DNA of 39,641 bases, from contig DLTN01000124.1 in the NCBI GenBank assembly GCA_002500925.1, positions 1 through 39,641 on the forward strand, given 5' to 3'. Made by a program: the position numbers and the translations under genes. A model generated the notes under the pieces. The model saw only the letters and a program-made list of their open reading frames with translations, searched no databases and had not been told where the DNA came from. This DNA comes from Gemmatimonadales bacterium UBA7835 (GTDB lineage: Bacteria > Gemmatimonadota > Gemmatimonadetes > Longimicrobiales > Gaopeijiaceae). Shown one piece after another: positions 9,270-17,225 of the stretch (position 1 is its first letter; the number at the start of each line of letters is the position of its first letter).

Positions 9270-10931
9270 TCACGTGCCTTCTCGGGAAAATCTCATATCG
9301 TACACTCTTCCTATACTCAATGAGAGCCCAATGATTTCGCCGGCCTCATCTCGGCGGAATCGGACCATTCGTCCCCCTGAACGAAATCCGTCTCCGTAAA
9401 CAGGGTGCACCTCGAACCTGTTATTGGGTCTTTGCCAGATTTCTAATCCGTCCTGGGTGGCTTTGACCCTGTAGATCGTTTCTGCTTCCTCGCTTCTATA
9501 ATCGCCTTCGAATTCGTTGAGTTCCGATGGATTGGGTGCCCACGTTGCAACTTTCTCGAAGCTGCGCTCGGAGTACTGCCAGTCTTCGACTTCGAATCCG
9601 ATGACCTTACCGGCTCTGCGCTCGAAGATGTAGCGACGATCTCCATTTCCAACTTGGAACTCTGAACCGGATAAAGGGAGCAGTGCTGTCGCTCCCGAAT
9701 AAAGCACTCCGTTTCGACTCGTTATCCGCATGGGAAGACCCGTCATGGGCTCGCGGTAAAGTCCGACAAATGGCTCCAGATTGAAAGCGGCAGATTCGGC
9801 TCTATAGTTTGGCGTGTTTGGGTCCTTGATAGCGTTACCGAGGAACGCGCGTGCGATGCTTTGTCCGGTAACTCCAGTCGATACATTAGATGCGTTACAG
9901 AGCATGGCTACAGATATGCCCTGTTCAGGGAATCGACCCAGGAATGCTCTGTATCCAGCGGTCGATCCCGTATGGGTAACGGCCTGAACGTCCCCGAGCG
10001 ATGATAGCATCAGGCCGCCGGCATAATTGATCTCAGAGCCATCGCGCAGGACCCCGGGCTTGTGCATGAGTGTCACGAAATCCTGTCCCCAAGGACCACC
10101 TGTCGTGAGCACTTGGTTCCAAATGCCTAGGTCCCCGACCGTCGTCAGTATGCCTCCGTTTCCATGGACGTACTCCACTGGACGGTTGATCTCCCAACTG
10201 TTTTCTGTCCGGTTGTAAGCAGAAGAGCGGCCACGAATGATACGACGGTGACTGTCGCGCCACTGTGTATTTACCATGCCGGCTGGTTCGAACAGATGAG
10301 TTTTTGAAAACTCGGCGAACGACGCTCCACTGGCACGGTCTATTACGATGGCGAGCAGGTTGTATCCGCTGTTGCTGTATGAGTATTCGGTTCCCGGCTC
10401 GAAGTTGAGCTGGGTTTGGCGACTGAGAATGTCTAGTACGTCGTCATGATCGTGTGCGCGATTCTCACGTCCCCAGCCCGATATCGAAGCAATGCTTCCC
10501 CAGTCGCGCAGGCCACTGGTGTGAGTCATGAGATGATGCAGTGTGATCCTTTTTCCGTAGTCTGGAATTTCAGGAACCCATCGCCGCACATCGTCCTCTA
10601 GCGAGAGCACCCCGTCGAGAACTAGAAGGACGACTGCTGCAGCGGCGAACTGCTTCGATACTGAACCTCCTTCGAAGATTGTCTCTGGCGTATTCGGGAT
10701 GTCCCACTCCAGGTCAGCCATACCGTATGCGCGCTCGAATAGTGTCTCACCGTTTTGTGTGACCCCGACCGAGCATCCTGGAGACATTTCCGAGTCCCAC
10801 TGAGAAAAGATGTCATCAACACGCGACTGGATCGACGAGTCGACTTGAGTAAGTACAGGGGCAGGAACTACCGCTATTGCAGCAGTAGCGAATGCGATCT
10901 TGATGAGGTGTCGCGGGCTAGGCTTCGTCAT
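9270..10931 (-). CDS. Exported serine hydrolase of the class C beta-lactamase family
   Basis: This 553-residue protein has an N-terminal signal peptide (MTKPSPRHLIK followed by a hydrophobic core, ending VLTQ) and a beta-lactamase/D-peptidase domain at about 40-360. All three active-site motifs are visible: SVSK (Ser90 and Lys93), YSN (Tyr185 to Asn187) and HTG (His320 to Gly322). The His in the third motif is typical of esterase and D-aminopeptidase-like members rather than true cephalosporinases. The C-terminal 190 residues form an extra beta-rich domain as in many environmental homologues. An in-frame start at 11009 would overlap the upstream gene by over 70 bases; the ATG at 10931 lies 5 bases after that gene's stop and begins the signal peptide, so it is preferred. 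Likely cotranscribed with the S9 peptidase. True substrate unknown. Confidence 0.9.
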   Translation of the reverse strand: MTKPSPRHLIKIAFATAAIAVVPAPVLTQVDSSIQSRVDDIFSQWDSEMSPGCSVGVTQNGETLFERAYGMADLEWDIPNTPETIFEGGSVSKQFAAAAVVLLVLDGVLSLEDDVRRWVPEIPDYGKRITLHHLMTHTSGLRDWGSIASISGWGRENRAHDHDDVLDILSRQTQLNFEPGTEYSYSNSGYNLLAIVIDRASGASFAEFSKTHLFEPAGMVNTQWRDSHRRIIRGRSSAYNRTENSWEINRPVEYVHGNGGILTTVGDLGIWNQVLTTGGPWGQDFVTLMHKPGVLRDGSEINYAGGLMLSSLGDVQAVTHTGSTAGYRAFLGRFPEQGISVAMLCNASNVSTGVTGQSIARAFLGNAIKDPNTPNYRAESAAFNLEPFVGLYREPMTGLPMRITSRNGVLYSGATALLPLSGSEFQVGNGDRRYIFERRAGKVIGFEVEDWQYSERSFEKVATWAPNPSELNEFEGDYRSEEAETIYRVKATQDGLEIWQRPNNRFEVHPVYGDGFRSGGRMVRFRRDEAGEIIGLSLSIGRVYDMRFSREGT

Positions 10932-10936
10932 TTTGG

Positions 10937-13516
10937 TCACTCGGTTACGGGAGTGTCTCCTCCCCCATCTCGCAGGTGAACGTCGAGCCATGCGGTCCAG
11001 CGGGCCCAAAGGTCGAGGATCGTTCGGCGGCTGGCCGGGCCATGATCCTCATACGGGTAGAGATACATTGAGGCGTCTTTTCCAAGCCCGTTCAGGGCGT
11101 GGAACATACGAGGTGCGTGGTCCAGTGCCGTACCCACGTTCTGATCTATCATGCCATGATAGATCAGCAGGGCCCCGGTCATGTTGTTTGCATGGAAGAA
11201 CGGTGACATTGAGGTGTAGACGTCTTTGGCGTCCCAAAAAATACGCCTTTCGCTCTGGAACATCAGCGGAGTGAGCGTGCGGTTGAAGTTTCCGTCTCCA
11301 GCTATGCCCGCTTTGAAAAATGGAGTGTGCACCATTGCGTTAGCGGTAGAGAACGATCCGTACGAGTGGCCTCCGATACCAAGCTTCTGTCGGTCGATGA
11401 GCTGACGTCGATCCAGTTCGTCGATCACAGCTGCGAGATTATTCCTCAGATCATGCTCGTAGTTGTTGTTCATCTGACCGGATTTCCCGACTATTGGCGC
11501 GTCTGGTTCCACCACTGCGTAACCGAGTTGGACTAGGTACTGCATTGAGCGAGTACCAAAGTTTGGAAACGCATTTTTGTTGTAGGTTCGCCCACGCTCG
11601 TCATAGCTCTCTTGGTCAGTGTACTCGCGGGGATAGAACCAGAACATTGCTGGTAGGCGCGTGCCCTCCTGGTAACCTGGAGGAAGGGTCACGTTGACCA
11701 AGAAACGGAAGCCATCCGGGCGCTCTACCGTGAAGCGTTGTCTTGGGGCGTTTGTCATTTCTGGGGTGTAATCGACGTTTTTCGTTAGTTGAGTCATACT
11801 GCCGTCTTCGACCCGATGGGACTGCGCGATCTCGGTTGGCGATTCTCGTGACACCACAAAAGACCCGGCGTCGGCGTCGAGGATTGATACGACCCTAACG
11901 TATTCGCCGTCATTTCCTGCTTCGAAGATCCGTGTCTTGTCTCCGGTTCGGATTTCGACTCGATCTATGAAGTTTCTCGGGCTCTCAACCATTGGGTCTT
12001 CGTTGTACTCGTTTCCGAAGAGGAAGACCGATGAACCGTCAGCGGATGTCTCGACGATTTGAGCCTCGCTTCCCCCACCGCCGAAGCGACCAATGTTAGG
12101 CACGCGACCACTTCCGTTAACCAGTGAGCCGGGATTCCCGTAAAAGTCGTCCGATTCATACTCGGCGATCGTGTATTGTGTCTCTGCATCAGCTAGGTCG
12201 ACAGCGTAGTGTTTGATCTTTCCAGTGGGAGCATTCCGACCTGATCCGCCACCACGGGGACTCTCTGTTACGAAGAGCATCGAATGATCGGCATTGAAGA
12301 GGTGAGAAGACATGCGAGAGCTCGTCTCGTATACGACCGATAGAGAAGAACCGTCGAACGGTGGAGCCCACAGCATTACCCTGTCTGAGCTTCCATTACG
12401 TTCTTCTTCTCCTTCTTCAGCTGCCGCTTCCTGCAGGAACGTTAGCCCCGCTCCGTCAGCTCTCCATGTTAAGTTGCGGCGATCCGGCTCATCAGACTCG
12501 CCACCCACCCCAGGGGCCGTCGGCAGGTTACCATCAAGTCCTGTTTGTGTGTCTTCGTCTGCTAGTTCAACTAAGGATGCCCCACTTCGGTCCCATACCT
12601 GCTCGACGTGACCGAAGGAACGAACAGGAACGACGTAACTGAAAGGCTTTTTCATGATTTCGACACGGGCATGCTGTCCGGTCGGCGAGAAGTCGAAACT
12701 AGTGATCATTGCAGGATCACCGATCTTGGTGACTTCGCGGTTGTCGTGAGCGATGACCGCCAGTTGTCCGGTTGCGTGCCACTCAAGAAGCTCTTCGTCG
12801 TATGGCGTTGCCATAAGGCTCGCATACGTTCGAAGCATGTTCTCTCCCTCTTCGGTTTGCTTCACCTGCGGACCTGAAGGAATACGTGAAGGAAGAGGAC
12901 GAGTAATGCGCTGATCTGGAACTAAAATGGTAGCGATTTCTTTTCCATCGTTTGTCCATTCGAAACCCGTAACCATCGTTGCAAGAACCGGCTGGTCAGT
13001 GATTCTTTGACTACTCCCATTATTTGGATTTGCGACGTAGATATGGGTTTCGTCATCGGTATGAACGTAGAAGGCGAGGTGCCCTCCGTCCGGTGACCAT
13101 GTGGTGTTCGATATGCGCGCTCCACTTGGCACGGTCACCTCCGTTACCGAGCCATCCGAAGCCGACATTACGTTGACGCCGATGCTTGAACGGATCGTGA
13201 GGTTACGATGCCTGTTAGCCGAATAGTCGATGAACACTCCGCCGAGTTCGTCGAAGTCCTTAGAGAAGCGATCCATCGTGACGGGCCCGTCGCCGATCTC
13301 ATGGAAGAACCACTTCTTGTCGGGACTAACGTTTGTCAGTGTCACGTTGAGATATCGTGGGGCGAGAACCATCTCAGCGATGTCATTAGTAGGGGCCACA
13401 AAATTCTTGTCCGCTAGAACAGCTTGCGGGTCGATCGACTGTCCGACGACGGCAGAAGCCGAGGCGCTCATGACTACGGCGGCAGTTGCGCCCATTCTTA
13501 GCAAGGTCTTCAACAT
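10937..13516 (-). CDS. Exported S9-family peptidase (prolyl oligopeptidase type)
   Basis: An 859-residue secreted serine peptidase. The signal peptide spans about 1-26 and ends AVVGQ. The N-terminal two-thirds carry propeller-like segments (TTWSPDGGH, EWTNDGKE, TWRADG), and the C-terminal hydrolase domain starts around residue 610 (RPDGFRFLVNVTLPPGY). The triad is complete: Ser718 in GGHSYGSF, Asp791 in HGMIDQNVG and His825 in YEDHGP. Unlike its neighbour at 7021-9066, the serine motif is GHSYG and the protein is longer, so the two are paralogues of different subfamilies. ATG at 13516 is chosen over the preceding GTG because GGAGAG is well placed for it. Divergent from the FKBP gene, about 150 bases away. 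Confidence 0.92.
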   Translation of the reverse strand: MLKTLLRMGATAAVVMSASASAVVGQSIDPQAVLADKNFVAPTNDIAEMVLAPRYLNVTLTNVSPDKKWFFHEIGDGPVTMDRFSKDFDELGGVFIDYSANRHRNLTIRSSIGVNVMSASDGSVTEVTVPSGARISNTTWSPDGGHLAFYVHTDDETHIYVANPNNGSSQRITDQPVLATMVTGFEWTNDGKEIATILVPDQRITRPLPSRIPSGPQVKQTEEGENMLRTYASLMATPYDEELLEWHATGQLAVIAHDNREVTKIGDPAMITSFDFSPTGQHARVEIMKKPFSYVVPVRSFGHVEQVWDRSGASLVELADEDTQTGLDGNLPTAPGVGGESDEPDRRNLTWRADGAGLTFLQEAAAEEGEEERNGSSDRVMLWAPPFDGSSLSVVYETSSRMSSHLFNADHSMLFVTESPRGGGSGRNAPTGKIKHYAVDLADAETQYTIAEYESDDFYGNPGSLVNGSGRVPNIGRFGGGGSEAQIVETSADGSSVFLFGNEYNEDPMVESPRNFIDRVEIRTGDKTRIFEAGNDGEYVRVVSILDADAGSFVVSRESPTEIAQSHRVEDGSMTQLTKNVDYTPEMTNAPRQRFTVERPDGFRFLVNVTLPPGYQEGTRLPAMFWFYPREYTDQESYDERGRTYNKNAFPNFGTRSMQYLVQLGYAVVEPDAPIVGKSGQMNNNYEHDLRNNLAAVIDELDRRQLIDRQKLGIGGHSYGSFSTANAMVHTPFFKAGIAGDGNFNRTLTPLMFQSERRIFWDAKDVYTSMSPFFHANNMTGALLIYHGMIDQNVGTALDHAPRMFHALNGLGKDASMYLYPYEDHGPASRRTILDLWARWTAWLDVHLRDGGGDTPVTE

Positions 13517-13666
13517 CACTCACTCTCCGACGAGTTACATCTCAAGGATTGGGTCGGACAAGTTGCGTTTATCGTGTCGATCTGGACAGGTGCCGGCGTT
13601 GGGCTCGGACTACCCTCGGGTTAGGTTCCTTAGCTGTAAAATTCCCCCTTATTAAGAGGATGTCTG
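13517..13666. promoter_or_regulatory. Divergent intergenic region between S9 peptidase and FKBP genes
   Basis: This stretch must hold the start signals for both flanking genes, which point away from each other. The visible elements are GGAGAG for the peptidase and AGAGGA (13655-13660, 6 bases before the ATG) for the FKBP gene. I could not identify a convincing -35/-10 pair on either strand; no operator-like palindrome stands out. Confidence 0.4.
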
Positions 13667-14374
13667 ATGACTGTTCGCATGAGTGCGACGCTGATTAGCG
13701 TCTCCATCGTGCTAGGTGCATGCTCCAACTCTGCTTCGTTCGAGAATGCGGCCCTTGACTCCGACGACCAAAAAGCCTCCTACGGCATTGGCCTCAATGT
13801 CGGCCAGCAGCTGGTTGATGCCAGCGAGCGTCTGGATCGAGCTGCTTTCATGAGGGGGATTGAGGACGCACTTCAGGGTAGCGAGCCTGACATTGAAGGC
13901 ACTGAACTTCAGGCCGTTCTGCAGCAGTTCGGCCAAGAGATTCAGGAAGCTGCGGCGGAGCAAAGGGCATTGCAGTCCGAGGAGAACCTTGCCGAGGGGC
14001 AGGCTTTCCTTGAAGAGAACGGACAGCGCGATGGCGTGATGACTACGGAGAGTGGCCTGCAGTATGAGATGCTCCGTGAGGGCGATGGCGTTTCACCCTC
14101 AGGAGGAGAGGACGTTCAGCTCCATTACCGTGGCTCATTGATCGACGGAACGGAGTTCGACTCTTCTTATGAAGGTGAGCCAGTAGTCTTCTCAAGCGCG
14201 CCCGGTCGTCTTATCCCGGGATTCACTGAGGCACTTCTTCTTTTGAGTGAAGGGGGGCACATCCGGGTTTGGATCCCCTCAGATATTGCATACGGGCCGA
14301 ATGGTTCCGGTGGCGTCATTGGTCCAAACGAGACGCTCATCTTTGAGATTGAACTCTTCGAGGTGGTCGAGTAA
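13667..14374 (+). CDS. FKBP-type peptidyl-prolyl isomerase lipoprotein (FkpA/Mip-like)
   Basis: This 235-residue protein begins with a lipoprotein signal whose lipobox is VLGAC (Cys19). Residues about 34-125 form the helical N-terminal dimerisation part of FkpA/Mip proteins, with the typical 'KASYGIGLNVGQQL' opening and a long Gln/Glu/Ala-rich helix. The FKBP domain follows at about 135-234: SGLQYEMLREG, VQLHYRGSLIDGTEFDSSY, RLIPGFTEALLLL and IPSDIAYGP, which supply the expected aromatic pocket residues. It catalyses proline cis-trans isomerisation and assists folding of exported proteins in the periplasm, fitting the many secreted enzymes around it. The AGAGGA ribosome site and ATG at 13667 are clear. 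A 13-bp stem-loop follows the stop. Confidence 0.93.
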   Translation: MTVRMSATLISVSIVLGACSNSASFENAALDSDDQKASYGIGLNVGQQLVDASERLDRAAFMRGIEDALQGSEPDIEGTELQAVLQQFGQEIQEAAAEQRALQSEENLAEGQAFLEENGQRDGVMTTESGLQYEMLREGDGVSPSGGEDVQLHYRGSLIDGTEFDSSYEGEPVVFSSAPGRLIPGFTEALLLLSEGGHIRVWIPSDIAYGPNGSGGVIGPNETLIFEIELFEVVE

Positions 14375-14398
14375 GGGACGACAGTTAACCTCTGATTT

Positions 14399-14429
14399 TT
14401 CCCTCCCGACTAAGCTAGTCGGGAGGGAA
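14399..14429. terminator. Perfect 13-bp stem-loop between convergent genes
   Basis: TTCCCTCCCGACT and AGTCGGGAGGGAA pair perfectly over 13 bases around a 5-base loop (AAGCT). It lies 25 bases after the FKBP stop and 28 bases after the stop of the convergent metallohydrolase gene, so it can serve both directions. Each arm is flanked by only a short T or A run, but the stem is very stable. Confidence 0.75.
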
Positions 14430-14456
14430 GTCGGAGGGCCGGTCAAAACTCGACCG

Positions 14457-17000
14457 TCAGCGATTCTCTGCTTCGGACCTGCGAGCGCGGTATACGTCAC
14501 GTGCTTCGTCGAATTGGCCATAAACGTGATCTTTTTCCATATCAGATCGCCAGTAGGGCCAGATCTCAGCCATCAACTGCAGCTTGTCTATCCATGCCAA
14601 GGCGTAGTCTGCTGCCTCTACGGAGCGGACGGGGGCACCATCAACTTGGACCCAGATTGGATTCGTAGCAGCTTGAACCCAATCGATATCCATTGGGAAA
14701 CTCTCTCCCTGAATCCCGTTCACACGCACGTGATACCAACCGGATTCAGCGGGCTGAAATGATCGTTCGAAGGAAAGGCTTGTTCTCTCTCCACTAAATG
14801 GAATCGACGCTATTACTGATCCATTAAAAACTATTTCCGCCTGTTCCAAGGGTGTGACGGATGTGACCTCGAGCGAGGCGACTACGCTTTGTCCGCTAGA
14901 GAGTGAGATTGTCTGCCCAGGTATCTTTCCGTTTATCTCGAACTGAACGAGCGGCCCGTTTGACATGAATGCGTGCCCGTTCTTCATCCCGTCCAGCCAA
15001 CTTTCCATCGTTAGCTGGTTGTCTTGAACGTGCACGTAGGTTCGGACCGAGCCGACTAGTGGTGTGGTGTGCAGATTGCTAATCGAGTCTTCACCGCCAA
15101 CTAGTGTGGGCCGTAGTCCGTTTGACCATGCGGCATACAGTGGGGGCCAACCGTTCTGAGATGTGGACCATTCGACCGCGTCGGCCGTCATCAGTGCGGC
15201 ATCAACGATGAAGCCTTTGGCGCCTCCGAGGCCTCCCTCGAGAGGGTCGTCATTGAAGAACGAATGGACGTAACCAGTCCAAGCACCTTGTCTCTTGGCT
15301 TTTCTGAACATGTCCGTATTGGACGGGTAAAGGCTTTCTATTCCGGTCCCTTCGTAGCCCGTGGTAAAGGGTGAGATCAGGTGCTCCTCCATCCCAAACA
15401 TGAAGACGTGACCGTAGAAGGGGGGTCGGTATTCTTGACCCACCACCAGTACCATTTCTTCTGTTGACAGAGGGTGTGCTCCACCTCCGGGGACAAAGTA
15501 CTGATAGTCTAGAATCCGGTTGTCTTTGTTGGCGATTTGCTCGAGCACGATGTCCTGATCCTCCGCGTCGGACATCATCATCATGTTCTCAAGAGAGTTG
15601 TGTAGGTTCCCGCCGTAGTTGGCGTGGACATGCGTTGATCCGTTATACCATCCTTTCGACGCCATATCGATCATTTTTTCGAGTTGAACTGTTACAGCAG
15701 CGGTTTCTCCAGCATTGATCGTGATGGTTTGATCAATCGGGACATGCTCGAACCCTTTGACGACGATCAGGCGAGTCTCTCCAATGGGCAACTCTACTTC
15801 AAATGATCCTTCATGGTGGAAAGCGCCGACCCGTGCTCGTTGTGGCATCCGTGCGTACTGGTTTGATGGGGCGTAGAACTTCCCGTCTGAAGCGATAACA
15901 TGGACTCTCGTAGCTGTAGGTTGATCATCGCTTCCTAGGGTGGTCATGCTCAGCTTGCCCATCTGGTTGAGCCACCGACGACCGCTGATGTTGACGTCTA
16001 CGATGCGACCTCCATAGGTCTCAAGGAGACGAAGCCGGGGCAGGCCGTTCTCACCGTTGTTATCAATGAAGGAAATCCACTCACCGTCGGGTGACCAGCG
16101 CGGGTGAAAGGCGTCGTGTTGGAAGAAAGTCATCTTATAGGGCTCACCACCACCAGTCGGTTGGACATAGAGGTTATTGAACTGGTCGGCGGCACCACGC
16201 GTTGAAGAAAAGATGAAGCGCCTGCCATCGATCGAGACGTCAGGTTGAGTTCGGTACAGTGTCTGCTCGGCTAATACTTGGACTCGGTCTTCAAATCCAT
16301 CCGCTTTGGCGGGGACACGAAAAACATTGCCACTTCCTAATGCCGCGTCTCGGTTGGAGACCAAGAGCAAGTCTTCACTGTTGGGGAACCAGGTCGGGTT
16401 TATGTGGATGTCCTCTGACCCAAAGTAAAGTCGGTCTTTTCCGAAGCTGTTATCGCCGGTGATCGCAATGGGATCTCCCGACCAATTTCCATCTGCGAAG
16501 TCCTGCACGAAGACGTTGAAATATCCCGTAGGTTGAGTAGATACGTATGCGACGCGAGTCCCGTCCGGACTGAAGGATGGATCCGAGTATATCTCCTCGT
16601 TGTTTGTGAGAGGGTGAGTCTCACCCGTCTCGAGATCGAGTATTTCCAGTCCGATGGACCGGCCGTGGTCGTCAGCCGTGTAGATGAGCCACCGCCCGTC
16701 GGGAGAATAGTTCGGGGAGGAGTAGTATTTCGGTCCTGTTACCAGTTCGACAGCTAGCCCACTTTTTATGTCAACCGACCATATCGAGCCATGCATGGAA
16801 GCCACCAAGCTTTGCCCATCCGGAGCCCATTCCGGAGCCCACGGAGAGGAGTTTACTGCGGGTGGCAGGTAGAAATTGTGCATGTAGTTCCCGCCCATTT
16901 TCGCTGCGGGGTAGGAGCCAAAACGCTCCTGCGCAGAGATGGGTACTAGGACGACAAGCGAGAGTGCTGCGACGAGGCAAAGCCACCTGACCTGAATCAA
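14457..17000 (-). CDS. Exported propeller plus CehA/McbA-type PHP metallohydrolase
   Basis: An 847-residue secreted protein: signal peptide about 1-23 (ending PISAQ), a TolB-like beta-propeller at about 50-340 with repeated PDG blades (APDGQ, SPDGRW, SPDGTR, SPDGEW), then a short Ig-like segment and a PHP-type metal-dependent hydrolase domain at about 450-700. The metal site is recognisable from HVH (His457 and His459) followed by an NxxxxMMMMSDAED segment, GQEY, YVHSFF and GGEDSISN. CehA/McbA relatives include carbaryl hydrolases, but most have unknown phosphoester or amide substrates. The start is TTG, supported by a GGAGGA site four bases upstream; no ATG lies nearby in frame. Convergent with the FKBP gene and divergent from the MMPL gene. 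Domain calls firm, substrate unknown. Confidence 0.85.
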   Translation of the reverse strand: MIQVRWLCLVAALSLVVLVPISAQERFGSYPAAKMGGNYMHNFYLPPAVNSSPWAPEWAPDGQSLVASMHGSIWSVDIKSGLAVELVTGPKYYSSPNYSPDGRWLIYTADDHGRSIGLEILDLETGETHPLTNNEEIYSDPSFSPDGTRVAYVSTQPTGYFNVFVQDFADGNWSGDPIAITGDNSFGKDRLYFGSEDIHINPTWFPNSEDLLLVSNRDAALGSGNVFRVPAKADGFEDRVQVLAEQTLYRTQPDVSIDGRRFIFSSTRGAADQFNNLYVQPTGGGEPYKMTFFQHDAFHPRWSPDGEWISFIDNNGENGLPRLRLLETYGGRIVDVNISGRRWLNQMGKLSMTTLGSDDQPTATRVHVIASDGKFYAPSNQYARMPQRARVGAFHHEGSFEVELPIGETRLIVVKGFEHVPIDQTITINAGETAAVTVQLEKMIDMASKGWYNGSTHVHANYGGNLHNSLENMMMMSDAEDQDIVLEQIANKDNRILDYQYFVPGGGAHPLSTEEMVLVVGQEYRPPFYGHVFMFGMEEHLISPFTTGYEGTGIESLYPSNTDMFRKAKRQGAWTGYVHSFFNDDPLEGGLGGAKGFIVDAALMTADAVEWSTSQNGWPPLYAAWSNGLRPTLVGGEDSISNLHTTPLVGSVRTYVHVQDNQLTMESWLDGMKNGHAFMSNGPLVQFEINGKIPGQTISLSSGQSVVASLEVTSVTPLEQAEIVFNGSVIASIPFSGERTSLSFERSFQPAESGWYHVRVNGIQGESFPMDIDWVQAATNPIWVQVDGAPVRSVEAADYALAWIDKLQLMAEIWPYWRSDMEKDHVYGQFDEARDVYRARRSEAENR

Positions 17001-17183
17001 CGGATCCTCCGGGGTCGTTTAAACGGGTGTGCAACCTGGGCGGCGAAGCAAGCGCCATCAAGTGGAACGCTAGCTCCACAAGTTGTGAGAACTATCTTGG
17101 TGAACAGCAAAAGATCCACGAATAGAGGCCCACAAATGCCATCAGTACGAGCCCACACGATCACTCTTGCCTGACACTGACTC
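17001..17183. other. Intergenic region between divergent genes
   Basis: About 180 bases between the metallohydrolase (minus) and MMPL (plus) genes. Apart from the GGAGGA site of the minus-strand gene I see no clear promoter or repeat, and no ribosome site for the plus-strand gene. The ATG at 17195 opens a different frame that stops after about 40 codons and does not encode the membrane protein. Confidence 0.5.
17005..17010 (-). promoter_or_regulatory. Ribosome binding site deciding a TTG start
   Basis: GGAGGA on the minus strand with a 4-base spacer places translation initiation on the TTG codon at 16998-17000. It supports TTG usage in this genome, which matters for judging other genes here that lack ATG. 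Confidence 0.7.
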
Positions 17184-17225
17184 CTGCTGAAGCTATGGAC
17201 TTCCGCGCTGGCCGGATGGCTAGCC

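Noticed and set aside
9270..10931. Antibiotic resistance beta-lactamase
   Set aside because: The SxxK, YxN and HTG pattern plus an extra C-terminal domain fit environmental esterase/D-peptidase relatives better than a resistance enzyme.
10932..11009. Longer serine hydrolase from 11009
   Set aside because: It overlaps the S9 peptidase end by over 70 bases; the ATG at 10931 directly starts a signal peptide after the stop.
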